Of a DNA stretch of 64,000 nt, positions 1-8,126 are shown piece by piece. Both the position numbers and the translations under genes were made by a program. Source of the DNA: Bacteroidales bacterium. GTDB lineage: Bacteria; Bacteroidota; Bacteroidia; Bacteroidales; F082. The stretch spans positions 1 through 64,000 of the forward strand of contig JAFGXS010000040.1 of NCBI GenBank assembly GCA_016936505.1. Direction: 5' to 3'. The notes below the pieces were generated by a model. The model ran no database searches. It saw only the letters and a program-made list of their open reading frames with translations, and had not been told where the DNA came from. The number at the start of each line of letters is the position of its first letter. The stretch's first letter is position 1.

Positions 1-2
1 CC

Positions 3-128
3 CTCTTGCAGGGCTGCATTTCGATGAAACAGGTTTGTTTCGGCCTCTTGCAAGGTTGCAAGAACATGAAACACGACTGTTTCACCCTTTTGCAAGGTTG
101 CAATGAAGTGAAACATGTGTGTTTTGTG
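3..128. repeat. 42-bp tandem repeat, three units in window, hairpin in each
   Basis: Three consecutive 42-bp units (3-44, 45-86, 87-128) begin with CTCTTGCA or CTTTTGCA and carry a TTGCAAGGTTGCAA-like head. Each holds an inverted repeat GAAACA-N4-TGTTTC. Its arms are perfect in units 1 and 2 although the four-base centres differ (GGTT, CGAC); unit 3 has one changed base in the right arm. Because 42 is a multiple of three, one plus frame stays open and reads a 14-residue peptide repeat (LLQGC..MK..CF). That frame starts only with a TTG and loses the pattern after unit 3, so I do not call it a gene. The array touches the window edge and may continue leftward. Confidence 0.85.
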
Positions 129-422
129 TTTTTAAAGTCAGCACCTCTGGCGACAGTCTTTGTGATGGACTGCGTGCAAGCCGACTGGTGCCTGACGGCC
201 CTCTGACCCTAATGTTAATACATGGACCTGAGATCAACAAGACAAAAGGCCACTACCTTTCCACCGTCCAACCACTTCACCCTCTTACCCCCATCCCCTT
301 TTCCCTCCAACCTTCCCCTTCTTCTTTAAAACCATTCTTTTTTCCTCATTTTCAGGGAATCACTTAGCCCTAAAAATTAGCATAATCAGCAAACTGGTTG
401 TACTTTTGTAAAAAACAAGTGT
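129..422. other. Gene-poor stretch with a pyrimidine-rich tract
   Basis: No convincing gene lies between the repeat array and the citrate lyase genes. Positions of about 255-355 are strikingly C/T-rich on the plus strand (runs such as CCCCCATCCCCTTTTCCC), unlike the A-rich spacers elsewhere in the window. The right end holds the probable promoter of the citrate lyase operon. Otherwise I see nothing supportable. Confidence 0.5.
401..408 (+). promoter_or_regulatory. Candidate -7 box TACTTTTG of the citrate lyase operon
   Basis: The sequence matches the Bacteroidota -7 consensus TAnnTTTG and ends 14 bases before the ATG at 423, implying a very short leader. No clear -33 TTTG is visible at the usual distance. 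Confidence 0.5.
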
Positions 423-1610
423 ATGGACAATACAGGTTTTGCCGGGAATGAGGGCACCGGTGTCAGGTCCGATGCCAGAGTGAGCATACAGCTGCTCAAG
501 TCAGGCGGGATTCAAATCGACCTGAAAAGTAAAGTCAAGACCCTTTTCGGAAAGCAAATCATAAGATTGGCTGAAGAAATCATTCATTTTTTCGACATCC
601 AGCATGCCCGAATGGATATTGTTGATGCCGGAGCTTTGGATTTTGTTCTGGCCGCCCGAATGGAAGCAGCTATTAAGCAGGTTGTTTCTTCCGAAAAAGA
701 ATTTCTTTTGCCCCAACCGGAAGAAAACAAAAACGGTACATTAAAAGATAAATTCCGCTTCAGCAGGCTTTACCTTCCGGGAAATTCCCCCAAGCTCATG
801 ATTAATGCGGGGATTCACCAACCCAACGGACTTATTCTTGATTTGGAAGATGCAGTAGCTCCTGATAAAAAATATGAAGCCCGTTTTTTGGTTCGCAATG
901 CCCTGCGCAGCCTTCGGTTTAACGGAGCCGAACGCATGGTTCGCATCAATCAGGGAGAGGCCGGACTAAAAGATCTGGATTTTGTTGTCCCACATCATGT
1001 GAACCTCATTCTCATTCCCAAATGTGAATCTGCAGAAGATGTCATCACGGTAAATGAAAGAATACAGCAACTCAGAAAACAACATCAAACCGAACATCAG
1101 GTATGGCTCATGCCCATCATTGAAAGCGCACTGGGTGTGATAAAAGCTTATGAAATTGCTTCGGCCTGCGAACAGGTTGCAGCCCTGGCCATTGGTTTGG
1201 AAGATTATACCGCAGATTTAGGAACCCAACGCACTAACGAAGGAAATGAGTCATTTTTTGCCCGCTCCATGGTCGTTAATTCCGCCAAAGCCGCCCACAT
1301 TCAGGCTATTGATTCTGTATTTTCCGATGTTTCGGATATGGAAGCCCTGGCAGAAAATGTAAAACGTTCCAAAAATTTAGGGTTTGATGGCATGGGATGC
1401 ATTCACCCAAGACAAATTAAAGTCATTCATGAGAATTTTGCTCCCGAACCTAAAGAAATTGAAAAAGCACGGAAAATTGTTGAAGCTTTTGAGATAGCAC
1501 AAAAAGAAGGACTGGGAGTTGTTTCGCTGGGTTCAAAAATGATTGACCCTCCTGTTGTAAAAAGAGCGATGCGAACTGTAGAACTGGCTAAAAGCATGGG
1601 TAAAATTTAA
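423..1610 (+). CDS. Citrate lyase acyl-carrier / beta-subunit fusion (CitD-CitE)
   Basis: The 395-residue protein joins two citrate lyase subunits that are usually separate. Residues of about 1-90 resemble the gamma acyl carrier CitD, including the GVRSDARVSI segment whose Ser16 aligns with the serine that carries the phosphoribosyl-dephospho-CoA prosthetic group. Residues of about 105-395 are a CitE/HpcH-HpaI aldolase domain, with RLYLPGNSPK, LEDAVAPDKK and GLEDYTADLG motifs expected for cleavage of citryl thioester to oxaloacetate plus acetyl thioester. The length (395) equals a normal CitD plus CitE. The alpha-subunit gene follows after 10 bases, so the two are surely co-transcribed. The lyase ligase (citC) and prosthetic-group genes (citX, citG) are not in the window. 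The domain calls are firm; citrate as substrate is inferred from the CitF partner. Confidence 0.85.
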   Translation: MDNTGFAGNEGTGVRSDARVSIQLLKSGGIQIDLKSKVKTLFGKQIIRLAEEIIHFFDIQHARMDIVDAGALDFVLAARMEAAIKQVVSSEKEFLLPQPEENKNGTLKDKFRFSRLYLPGNSPKLMINAGIHQPNGLILDLEDAVAPDKKYEARFLVRNALRSLRFNGAERMVRINQGEAGLKDLDFVVPHHVNLILIPKCESAEDVITVNERIQQLRKQHQTEHQVWLMPIIESALGVIKAYEIASACEQVAALAIGLEDYTADLGTQRTNEGNESFFARSMVVNSAKAAHIQAIDSVFSDVSDMEALAENVKRSKNLGFDGMGCIHPRQIKVIHENFAPEPKEIEKARKIVEAFEIAQKEGLGVVSLGSKMIDPPVVKRAMRTVELAKSMGKI

Positions 1611-1620
1611 AGCTGGAGTT

Positions 1621-3183
1621 ATGAAAAAATATGATAAACTGGTTACCAATGCTGCAGGAAGAAAGGTTCCAACCATCATCAATGGGGAAGAACACATTCC
1701 ATTCAAAGGTGTAGGAAAGTACAAGCCGTCAGGTAGAAAGCATGCAACTTCCATTGCTTCCTGTGTTGATTATCCCGAAGATGGGAACAAGGTAATTCCT
1801 GATTTAAAAGAAGCTTTAATCAAAGCCGGGTTAAAAGACGAGATGACTATCTCCACGCATCATCATTTTCGCAATGGAGACCTTATTGCCAATCAGATAT
1901 TCGATATAGCCCACGAACTGGGCATTAAAAATCTGCGCTGGTTTCCATCAGCCAGCTTTCCCTGTCACGAACACCTGATTCCCTATCTTGAAGACGGAAC
2001 CATTCACCACATCGAAGGCAGCATGAACGGGGCGTTGGGAAAATATTGCTCACAAGGCAAAATGGATGGACTTGGCATTTTACGTTCCCATGGCGGACGC
2101 TATCAGGCAGTTCAGGACGGAGAAGTAAAAATTGATATTGCAGTTATAGGAGCCCCTACTGCTGATCCGTTTGGTAATGCCAACGGCGTCAACGGGGAAG
2201 CAGCCTGTGGATTACTGGGTTTTGCCCTTGCCGATTCAGAATATGCAGAAAAAGTGATTGTGGTGACTGATAACCTGGTTCCGTTTCCTGCCATTCCGTG
2301 GCAGATCCAGGGCAATTATGTGGATTATGTTGTGAAAGTGGATAAAGTAGGTATTCCTGAGAAGATTATTTCAGGAACTACCCAAATCACAAAAAGTCCT
2401 GACCGGTTGTTGATCGCTGAAATGACAGCCCAATTCTGTGAAGCTACCGGATTGATTTATGATGGTTTTTCCTATCAGGCCGGTGCCGGCGGCACTTCAC
2501 TATCTATTGGTATTTACTTCAGCGAAATACTGAAAAAGAACAACTGGAAAGCACGCTTTATCCGTGCCGGAAGTAACAAGTATCCGGTTCAGATGCTGGA
2601 AGAAGGACTGGCAGATTACATTCTGGACGGGCAAACTTTCGATTTGGATGGTGTGCGCTCCATGCGTGAAAATCCAAACCATGTCTGGACTTCACCTTTT
2701 ACTTCATACAACTATCACGGAAAAGGAAACTTTGCTTCCATGGTAGATGTGGTTATTCTGGGCGCCACAGAAGTAGATATCAACTTTAACGCCAATGTAG
2801 TCACCCATTCCGACGGGTACCTGCTCCATGGCATTGGTGGCTGGCAAAACACACTCTTCGGAAAAACCACCATTTTACCTATTCCACTGTTCAGAGACCG
2901 AATACCGGTAATCCGGGATGAAGTAACCACACTTTGCGCACCGGGTGAAATGATTGATGTAATTGTAACCGAAAGAGGAATAGCCATCAACCCCTTGCGG
3001 GCCGATCTCATTGAAAAAGCAAAAGAAAGCGGTTTGCCTGTTAAAACTATTCAGGAATTAAAAGAAGAAGCAGAATTCATTTGCGGAGTTCCGGAAAAGC
3101 CAAAACTCGGAGATGAAATTGTTGCCGTAATTAAATGGGTTGACGGAACTGTTCTGGATTCGGTTTACAAGGTTTTGGAGTAA
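1621..3183 (+). CDS. citF: Citrate lyase alpha subunit (citrate CoA-transferase)
   Basis: The 520-residue protein matches CitF along its length (family about 510). CitF swaps the acetyl group on the acyl carrier for citrate, giving citryl-ACP for the beta domain. Visible family signatures are the N-terminal RKVPTIINGEEHIPFKGVG stretch, the TISTHHHFRNGD segment, the GSMNGALGKYCSQGKMDG segment and the glycine-rich YQAGAGGTSLSIG segment of the CoA-transferase fold. It starts 10 bases after the CitD-CitE fusion, and together the two supply all three catalytic subunits of a cytoplasmic citrate lyase. The pair suggests citrate fermentation or cytosolic acetyl-unit and oxaloacetate release. No citrate transporter lies nearby within the window. 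Confidence 0.9.
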   Translation: MKKYDKLVTNAAGRKVPTIINGEEHIPFKGVGKYKPSGRKHATSIASCVDYPEDGNKVIPDLKEALIKAGLKDEMTISTHHHFRNGDLIANQIFDIAHELGIKNLRWFPSASFPCHEHLIPYLEDGTIHHIEGSMNGALGKYCSQGKMDGLGILRSHGGRYQAVQDGEVKIDIAVIGAPTADPFGNANGVNGEAACGLLGFALADSEYAEKVIVVTDNLVPFPAIPWQIQGNYVDYVVKVDKVGIPEKIISGTTQITKSPDRLLIAEMTAQFCEATGLIYDGFSYQAGAGGTSLSIGIYFSEILKKNNWKARFIRAGSNKYPVQMLEEGLADYILDGQTFDLDGVRSMRENPNHVWTSPFTSYNYHGKGNFASMVDVVILGATEVDINFNANVVTHSDGYLLHGIGGWQNTLFGKTTILPIPLFRDRIPVIRDEVTTLCAPGEMIDVIVTERGIAINPLRADLIEKAKESGLPVKTIQELKEEAEFICGVPEKPKLGDEIVAVIKWVDGTVLDSVYKVLE

Positions 3184-3303
3184 ATTTCCGTAAATCAAGA
3201 TGTTGGTTTTCACATAAAATAAACAAAAAAAAATGACAGCAAAAATATTGCAAAAGCAGTCTAAAATAGAGCCATTTTGGTTTTTATTCTCAGGGCTTTC
3301 GTG

Positions 3304-3311
3304 TATATTTG
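3304..3311 (+). promoter_or_regulatory. Candidate -7 box TATATTTG of serC
   Basis: The sequence matches TAnnTTTG and ends 34 bases before the serC ATG. A TTTG at 3276-3279 could be the -33 element, though the spacing is slightly long. Its position argues against any serC start upstream of 3346. Confidence 0.55.
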
Positions 3312-3345
3312 CGCCCACGTATTAATGACTCAAAATACTAATCAG

Positions 3346-4419
3346 ATGAAAAAACATAATTTCTATGCAGGGCCTTCCATTTTGCCCGACTATACTATTG
3401 AACAAACTGCCAAGGCTGTAGTTGACTTTGCCGGAACAGGTATTTCCATCATGTCTATTTCGCACCGCAGCAAAGAGTTTGTTGCAGTGATGGATGAAGC
3501 CCAACAACTTTTTAAAGAATTACTGAATATTCCTGAAGGATACAGTGTTATTTTTCTCGGTGGCGGTGCCAGCACACAATTTGCTATGGTTCCGTACAAC
3601 CTGTTAAACAAAAAGGCTGCTTACCTCAACACAGGAACCTGGGCTAAAAAAGCCATAAAAGAAGCTAAACTTTTTGGAGAAACCGTTGTTGTTGGATCAT
3701 CTGAAGACAAGAACTACGCTTACATTCCTAAAGATTACACTATTCCGGCCGATGCAGATTATTTCCATATCACGACAAACAACACTATTTACGGAACCGA
3801 AATCAAAACAGATATTGATTCACCCGTACCGTTGGTAGCCGATATGTCATCCGATATTTTCAGTCGCCCTGTAGATGTTTCAAAATATGCATTGATTTAT
3901 GGCGGTGCTCAGAAAAACCTCGCTCCTGCCGGAGTTACTTTCGTGATTGTTAAGAATGACATTCTGGGGCATGTGGAAAGAGCCATACCCACCATGCTGA
4001 ACTACAGCACCCATATTGAAAAAGAAAGCATGTTTAACACGCCTCCTGTACTTCCTGTTTTTTCTGCCTTACAAACACTAAAATGGCTCAAGGAAAAAGG
4101 TGGTGTGGAAGCTATGCATAAAATCAATGAGGCCAAAGCCGGAAAGCTGTATACTGAAATTGACCGAAATCCTTTATTCAAAGGAACTGTCCTGAACAAA
4201 GAAGACCGTTCGCTAATGAATATCTGCTTTGTAATGAACGACGGGCATGAAGACAAAGAAGCTGATTTCCTGAAATTTGCCACAGAAAAAGGTATGGTTG
4301 GCATTAAAGGACACCGTTCTGCCGGTGGTTTCCGTGCTTCTACTTATAATGCACTTCCTGAAGAAAGTGTTGACGCTTTAATTGCCTGCATGCAGGAATT
4401 TGAAAAAAACAATTCATAA
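3346..4419 (+). CDS. serC: Phosphoserine aminotransferase
   Basis: The 357-residue PLP enzyme converts 3-phosphohydroxypyruvate and glutamate to O-phosphoserine, and also acts in the pyridoxine route in some bacteria. It opens with [14 protein letters not shown], the classic SerC N terminus, and has [12 protein letters not shown] and the PLP-lysine motif [13 protein letters not shown] (Lys190). The frame is open 69 bases further upstream, but the promoter box lies inside that extension, so the ATG beginning MKKHNFYAG is the start. serA follows 41 bases downstream on the same strand, giving the first two enzymes of phosphorylated serine synthesis in one transcript. Confidence 0.96.
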   Translation: MKKHNFYAGPSILPDYTIEQTAKAVVDFAGTGISIMSISHRSKEFVAVMDEAQQLFKELLNIPEGYSVIFLGGGASTQFAMVPYNLLNKKAAYLNTGTWAKKAIKEAKLFGETVVVGSSEDKNYAYIPKDYTIPADADYFHITTNNTIYGTEIKTDIDSPVPLVADMSSDIFSRPVDVSKYALIYGGAQKNLAPAGVTFVIVKNDILGHVERAIPTMLNYSTHIEKESMFNTPPVLPVFSALQTLKWLKEKGGVEAMHKINEAKAGKLYTEIDRNPLFKGTVLNKEDRSLMNICFVMNDGHEDKEADFLKFATEKGMVGIKGHRSAGGFRASTYNALPEESVDALIACMQEFEKNNS

Positions 4420-4460
4420 GGGATTTTCCCAAACTTTGATAATTTCTAAACATTTCAAAC

Positions 4461-5381
4461 ATGACTAAAGTTCTTATAGCTACTGAAAAACCCTTTGCCA
4501 AAGTTGCTTCAGACCAGATCAGAACCATTTTTGAAGAAGCTGGTTATGAATATAACTTCCTGGAGAAATATACTGATAAAAGTGAACTTCTGAATGCCGT
4601 TCAGGATGCTGAGGCTATAATAATCAGAAGTGACAAAATAACTTCTGAAGTAATCGAAGCGGCACCTAAACTTAAAATTGTTGTCAGAGCCGGTGCCGGT
4701 TACGATAATGTTGACCTTACAGCTGCCACCGAAAAAGATGTGGTTGTGATGAACACTCCGGGGCAAAACGCAAATGCCGTGGCAGAATTGGTTTTCGGAA
4801 TGATGGTTTATCAGGCCAGGAACCATTTTAACGGATCATCAGGTATTGAACTGAAAGGTAAAAAAATCGGCATCCATGCTTATGGAAATGTAGGAAAAAA
4901 TGTAGCTCGTGTTGCCAAAGGTTTTGGTATGGATGTGTTTGCTTTTGACCCGTTTGTTCCTGCTGAAGCTATTAAAGCTGACGGCGTAACTGTACTAAAC
5001 GACAGAGATGAACTATACAGCACTTGTGATTACATCAGCCTGCATATTCCTGCTACCAAAGAAACTATTCAGTCCATCAACTATGAGCTTCTATCCAAAA
5101 TGAAAAATGAAGCCACATTGATTAATACTGCCCGTAAAGAAGTTATCCACGAAGAAGAACTTTTGAGGTTCTTTAGGGATAACGACAACTTTAAGTATAT
5201 TTCTGACATTGCTCCGGACAATAAAGTACAACTGGAAGCTGAATTTGCAGACCGTTGTTTCTTTACCCCCAAAAAAATGGGGGCCCAGACTTCTGAGGCC
5301 AATATCAATGCAGGAATTGCTGCTGCTCATCAAATTATTGCCTTTTTGGAAAAAGGAATCACCCAATTTAAGGTGAACTAA
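4461..5381 (+). CDS. serA: D-3-phosphoglycerate dehydrogenase, short form
   Basis: The 306-residue protein oxidises 3-phosphoglycerate to 3-phosphohydroxypyruvate, supplying SerC. It has the 2-hydroxyacid dehydrogenase layout: catalytic-domain segment VVRAGAGYDNVDL, Rossmann motif KKIGIHAYGNVGKNVARVAKGF and the INTARKE arginine motif. It stops without an ACT or other C-terminal regulatory domain, so it is not expected to show the classical serine inhibition through ACT. The usual TPHxGA motif with catalytic histidine reads TPKKMGAQT (Thr269 to Lys272), so lysine replaces histidine. From memory this occurs in Bacteroidota SerA proteins generally. It is co-oriented with serC and a four-helix-bundle gene. 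Confidence 0.93.
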   Translation: MTKVLIATEKPFAKVASDQIRTIFEEAGYEYNFLEKYTDKSELLNAVQDAEAIIIRSDKITSEVIEAAPKLKIVVRAGAGYDNVDLTAATEKDVVVMNTPGQNANAVAELVFGMMVYQARNHFNGSSGIELKGKKIGIHAYGNVGKNVARVAKGFGMDVFAFDPFVPAEAIKADGVTVLNDRDELYSTCDYISLHIPATKETIQSINYELLSKMKNEATLINTARKEVIHEEELLRFFRDNDNFKYISDIAPDNKVQLEAEFADRCFFTPKKMGAQTSEANINAGIAAAHQIIAFLEKGITQFKVN

Positions 5382-5423
5382 TTTTGATTTTTTCTTAGTA
5401 AATATTCTTATAACAAACATGCT

Positions 5424-5443
5424 CATTGTCATTTGCGACAATG
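5424..5443 (+). other. Stem-loop between serA and the four-helix-bundle gene
   Basis: CATTGTC and GACAATG form a 7-bp stem around a six-base loop. No T-run follows, so it is not a standard terminator; it may affect mRNA stability or expression of the downstream gene. Confidence 0.4.
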
Positions 5444-5474
5444 CATACTAACATTTTATTAATTTAATTCAATC

Positions 5475-6014
5475 ATGATGTACAAAGAAAACGAAATGAG
5501 GGACATGAATGAACAAACTGACAAACAAGAACGTAACAACACTTTCTTTCGATTTGAAGACTTAAGAATCTACCACAAAGCGTTGGACTATATCACCTGG
5601 TTGCAGGATGTAACCAGCCTGTTTCCTGAAAATGACAAATCTCAACTGGCTTTACGTTTTAATGAATCTGCCCGCAACATTGCACTCTACATAGCCGAAG
5701 GTTCAGCGCGTAATAAAACACAGTTCGTTTACTACCTACGCATGGCCAAAAGCTCTATCCGCCAATGCATGGTTTATACTACCCTGTCGTACGGTTTGAA
5801 CCATATGACCGAAACTTACGAAAACGAATCAAGGACACAACTGATGGAAATGACCAAAATGATAGGCGCCCTGATTTCTTCACTACAGCGCTCGGTAAAC
5901 AACAATACTGGTTACCACAACAACGGACACCATCACAATGGCAATGGTCACCATAAGAATGAAGAAGAATACTCATTTGGAAGTTTTGAAGAAAATTATC
6001 TCCCTGAAGAATAA
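5475..6014 (+). CDS. Four-helix-bundle protein (S23/IVS-protein family) with His/Asn-rich tail
   Basis: Residues of about 25-140 match the four-helix-bundle family first seen in 23S rRNA intervening sequences, with FEDLRIYHKALDY near the start and the helix segment IAEGSARNKTQFVYYLRMAK. The molecular function of the family is unknown. Unlike the usual members of about 120 residues, this one is 179 long and adds a tail rich in His, Asn and Gly followed by an acidic end; the tail could bind metal. The gene stands 93 bases after serA and 52 bases before the DUF1015 gene, with a strong terminator directly behind it. There is no rRNA here, so it is a chromosomal stand-alone member. An internal ATG at 5496 is an alternative start. 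Confidence 0.8.
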   Translation: MMYKENEMRDMNEQTDKQERNNTFFRFEDLRIYHKALDYITWLQDVTSLFPENDKSQLALRFNESARNIALYIAEGSARNKTQFVYYLRMAKSSIRQCMVYTTLSYGLNHMTETYENESRTQLMEMTKMIGALISSLQRSVNNNTGYHNNGHHHNGNGHHKNEEEYSFGSFEENYLPEE

Positions 6015-6021
6015 TAACTCT

Positions 6022-6052
6022 GTCCTATCCGGAAACCCGGATAGGACTTTTT
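6022..6052 (+). terminator. Strong intrinsic terminator or attenuator before the DUF1015 gene
   Basis: GTCCTATCCGG and CCGGATAGGAC form a perfect 11-bp stem with loop AAAC, followed by five T. Only 14 bases separate it from the next ATG, leaving no room for a separate promoter downstream of it, so read-through or attenuation into the DUF1015 gene is likely. Confidence 0.9.
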
Positions 6053-6066
6053 AAATCTGGACAAAA

Positions 6067-7314
6067 ATGGCAGTACTAAAACCTTTCAAAGGCCTGAGGC
6101 CTCCAAAAGACCTGGCTCAAAAAGTGGCTTCACGCCCTTACGACGTGTTGAATTCCAAAGAAGCACGCATTGAAGCCGGAGACAACGAATTCTCTCTTTT
6201 ACACATCATCAAGCCTGAAATTGACCTCCCTGAAGATGTCAACCTTTACAGTGAAGCAGTTTATGATAAAGCTAAATCGAACTTTGAACTCTTTAAAGAA
6301 AAAGGCTGGCTTGTTGCTGATGATGATGAATACCTCTACATCTATGCTCAAACCATGAATGGGAAAACCCAGTATGGTATTGTCGGCTGTGCCAGCGTGG
6401 ACGATTACCTTAACAATGTGATCAAAAAGCATGAACTAACCCGTAAAGACAAAGAAGAAGACCGCAAAAAACATGTTCGCGTAACAAACGCTAATATGGA
6501 ACCTGTTTTCTTCTCTTATCCTGCTGTTGACAAGATTGATCAAATTGTTGAAGCTCATGTAAAAGAAAACAAACCGGAATATGATTTTGTAGCTGAAGAC
6601 GGCTTCGGACATCATTTCTGGATTATCCGCGATCATAAAGTTATTCAGGAATTAGTTGAGCTTTTCAAAGCATTGCCTTCAACTTATGTAGCAGATGGTC
6701 ATCACAGAACTGCCGCTGCGGCACTGGTAGGCGACGAAAAAAGAGAAGCCAATCCAAACCATACCGGAAATGAAGAATACAATTATTTTCTTGCTGTACA
6801 TTTTCCGGACAATCAGCTGACTATTATCGATTACAACCGTGTAATAAAAGATTTGAACGGACTGTCGGCAGATGGGTTTATAGCCGAGTTATCGAAAAGT
6901 TTTACCATTCAGGAAAAAGGAACTGAAGTATACATGCCCGAAGGCCTGCACAACTTCTCCATGTATCTTGAAGGGAAATGGTATTCACTTACCGCACTTG
7001 ACGGAACCTATGACGATAATGATGCCATCGGAACATTGGATGTAACCATTTTAACCCATCAGGTATTGGAACCAATTCTGAACATCAAAGACCTGCGTAC
7101 CGACAAAAGAATTGATTTTGTGGGAGGAATCCGAGGTCTTGGAGAACTGAAGAAAAGAGTGGACAGCGGTGAGATGGCTGTTGCCTTTGCATTGTACCCT
7201 GTAACCATGAAACAACTGATTAATATTGCGGATGGCGGCCATATTATGCCTCCTAAAACTACCTGGTTCGAACCCAAACTCCGTTCAGGACTCGTGGTTC
7301 ATGAATTAGATTAA
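6067..7314 (+). CDS. DUF1015 (COG4198-type) protein of the serine cluster
   Basis: The 415-residue cytoplasmic protein belongs to DUF1015, a family without an agreed function that is often encoded beside serA and serC. It begins with KPFKGLRPPKD and RPYDVLNSKEA, typical of the family. A charged segment KHELTRKDKEEDRKKH (residues 121-136) and VADGHHRTAAA (DGHHR at 210-214) are probable active-site motifs. The G-H-H-R core resembles the nucleotide-binding signature of the ParB/sulfiredoxin fold, which also contains the archaeal free-serine kinase SerK; this likeness is my inference. With serC and serA just upstream and no serB in the window, a role on serine or phosphoserine is plausible but unproven. 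Expression probably depends on passing the hairpin in front of it. Confidence 0.85.
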   Translation: MAVLKPFKGLRPPKDLAQKVASRPYDVLNSKEARIEAGDNEFSLLHIIKPEIDLPEDVNLYSEAVYDKAKSNFELFKEKGWLVADDDEYLYIYAQTMNGKTQYGIVGCASVDDYLNNVIKKHELTRKDKEEDRKKHVRVTNANMEPVFFSYPAVDKIDQIVEAHVKENKPEYDFVAEDGFGHHFWIIRDHKVIQELVELFKALPSTYVADGHHRTAAAALVGDEKREANPNHTGNEEYNYFLAVHFPDNQLTIIDYNRVIKDLNGLSADGFIAELSKSFTIQEKGTEVYMPEGLHNFSMYLEGKWYSLTALDGTYDDNDAIGTLDVTILTHQVLEPILNIKDLRTDKRIDFVGGIRGLGELKKRVDSGEMAVAFALYPVTMKQLINIADGGHIMPPKTTWFEPKLRSGLVVHELD

Positions 7315-7334
7315 TCAATCTTTCAATACGATTT

Positions 7335-7369
7335 AAAAGGTGTTTCAACAGAAGCACCTTTTTCTTTTT
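7335..7369 (+). terminator. Intrinsic terminator of the serine cluster
   Basis: AAAAGGTGTTT pairs with AAGCACCTTTT (one G-T pair) around a six-base loop and is followed by a T-rich run. It ends the DUF1015 transcript. Confidence 0.8.
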
Positions 7370-7449
7370 AACAAGGCTTAAATATTTTATTGAATCAGAA
7401 CCAAATAAAAATTTCTATTTTCACCGACTGAATCATAAAACTAAAACCT

Positions 7450-8094
7450 ATGAAATTTTTTACCAGTCTGCTGTTTGTCTTTATGTTCAGCATATCGATA
7501 ACCTATGCACAACAACCCAGCGATGCCTACCTTCATAAATTTGGCATCGACACAAAAAATGTACCCACAGGACTGAAAGTGGGTGATAAAGCCCCCAATT
7601 TTATTTCTCCCGATCAGTATGGAAAATCAATTGAACTTAGTAAATTACTTAAAAAAGGTCCTGTTGTTCTTATTTTTTACCGCGGTTACTGGTGCCCGTT
7701 GTGTAATCAGCACCTGGCTAAATTTCAGGACTCACTTCAATATGTAACCCAACAAGGAGCCCAGGTAGTGGCAGTGAGCGCACAAACCTATGGCAATTCA
7801 GAAAAGATGATCCACAAGCAAAATATTACCTTTTATGTAATTTCAGACACCACGGATCAAATTATGAAAGATTATCATGTTATGTTTCATGTAACCCCAG
7901 CCTATCAGGCGCTGATTGAAAAATATTTAAAGCTTAAGATCAACACCATCAACGGACAGGAATCAGCAGAGCTTCCGGTTCCTGCCACATTTGTGATCGA
8001 TAAAAACGGAACCATTGTTTACCGTCAGTTTAATTACGATTATGGCAAGCGTTCGACAGTTAAAGAAGTGCTGGAGCATTTGCCCAAAAATTAG
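7450..8094 (+). CDS. Secreted peroxiredoxin-like protein (AhpC/TSA fold)
   Basis: The 214-residue protein has a signal peptide (residues 1-20, cleavage expected after SITYA) and a thioredoxin-fold redoxin domain starting at GLKVGDKAPNF. The motif YRGYWCPLC places cysteines at 82 and 85. This resembles the peroxiredoxin-like AhpC/TSA group with a CxxC active site rather than a classical 2-Cys peroxiredoxin, so it may reduce peroxides or protein thiols in the periplasm. PATFVIDKNG is the cis-proline region. It is followed 32 bases later by the 5'-nucleotidase gene; no shared function is evident. Confidence 0.82.
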   Translation: MKFFTSLLFVFMFSISITYAQQPSDAYLHKFGIDTKNVPTGLKVGDKAPNFISPDQYGKSIELSKLLKKGPVVLIFYRGYWCPLCNQHLAKFQDSLQYVTQQGAQVVAVSAQTYGNSEKMIHKQNITFYVISDTTDQIMKDYHVMFHVTPAYQALIEKYLKLKINTINGQESAELPVPATFVIDKNGTIVYRQFNYDYGKRSTVKEVLEHLPKN

Positions 8095-8126
8095 TACACA
8101 CAACATAATTGTATAAGTTAATAAAC

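Noticed and set aside
3-128. CRISPR array
   Set aside because: Units are contiguous 42-bp copies without unique spacers of 25-40 bases between identical repeats, and no cas genes are nearby.
6-206. Protein-coding gene for the Cys-containing 14-residue repeat
   Set aside because: Only a TTG start, no promoter or upstream context, and the pattern ends abruptly after unit 3; recorded as a repeat instead.
5424-5443. Terminator between serA and the four-helix-bundle gene
   Set aside because: The hairpin has no following T-run on either strand; kept only as a stem-loop.
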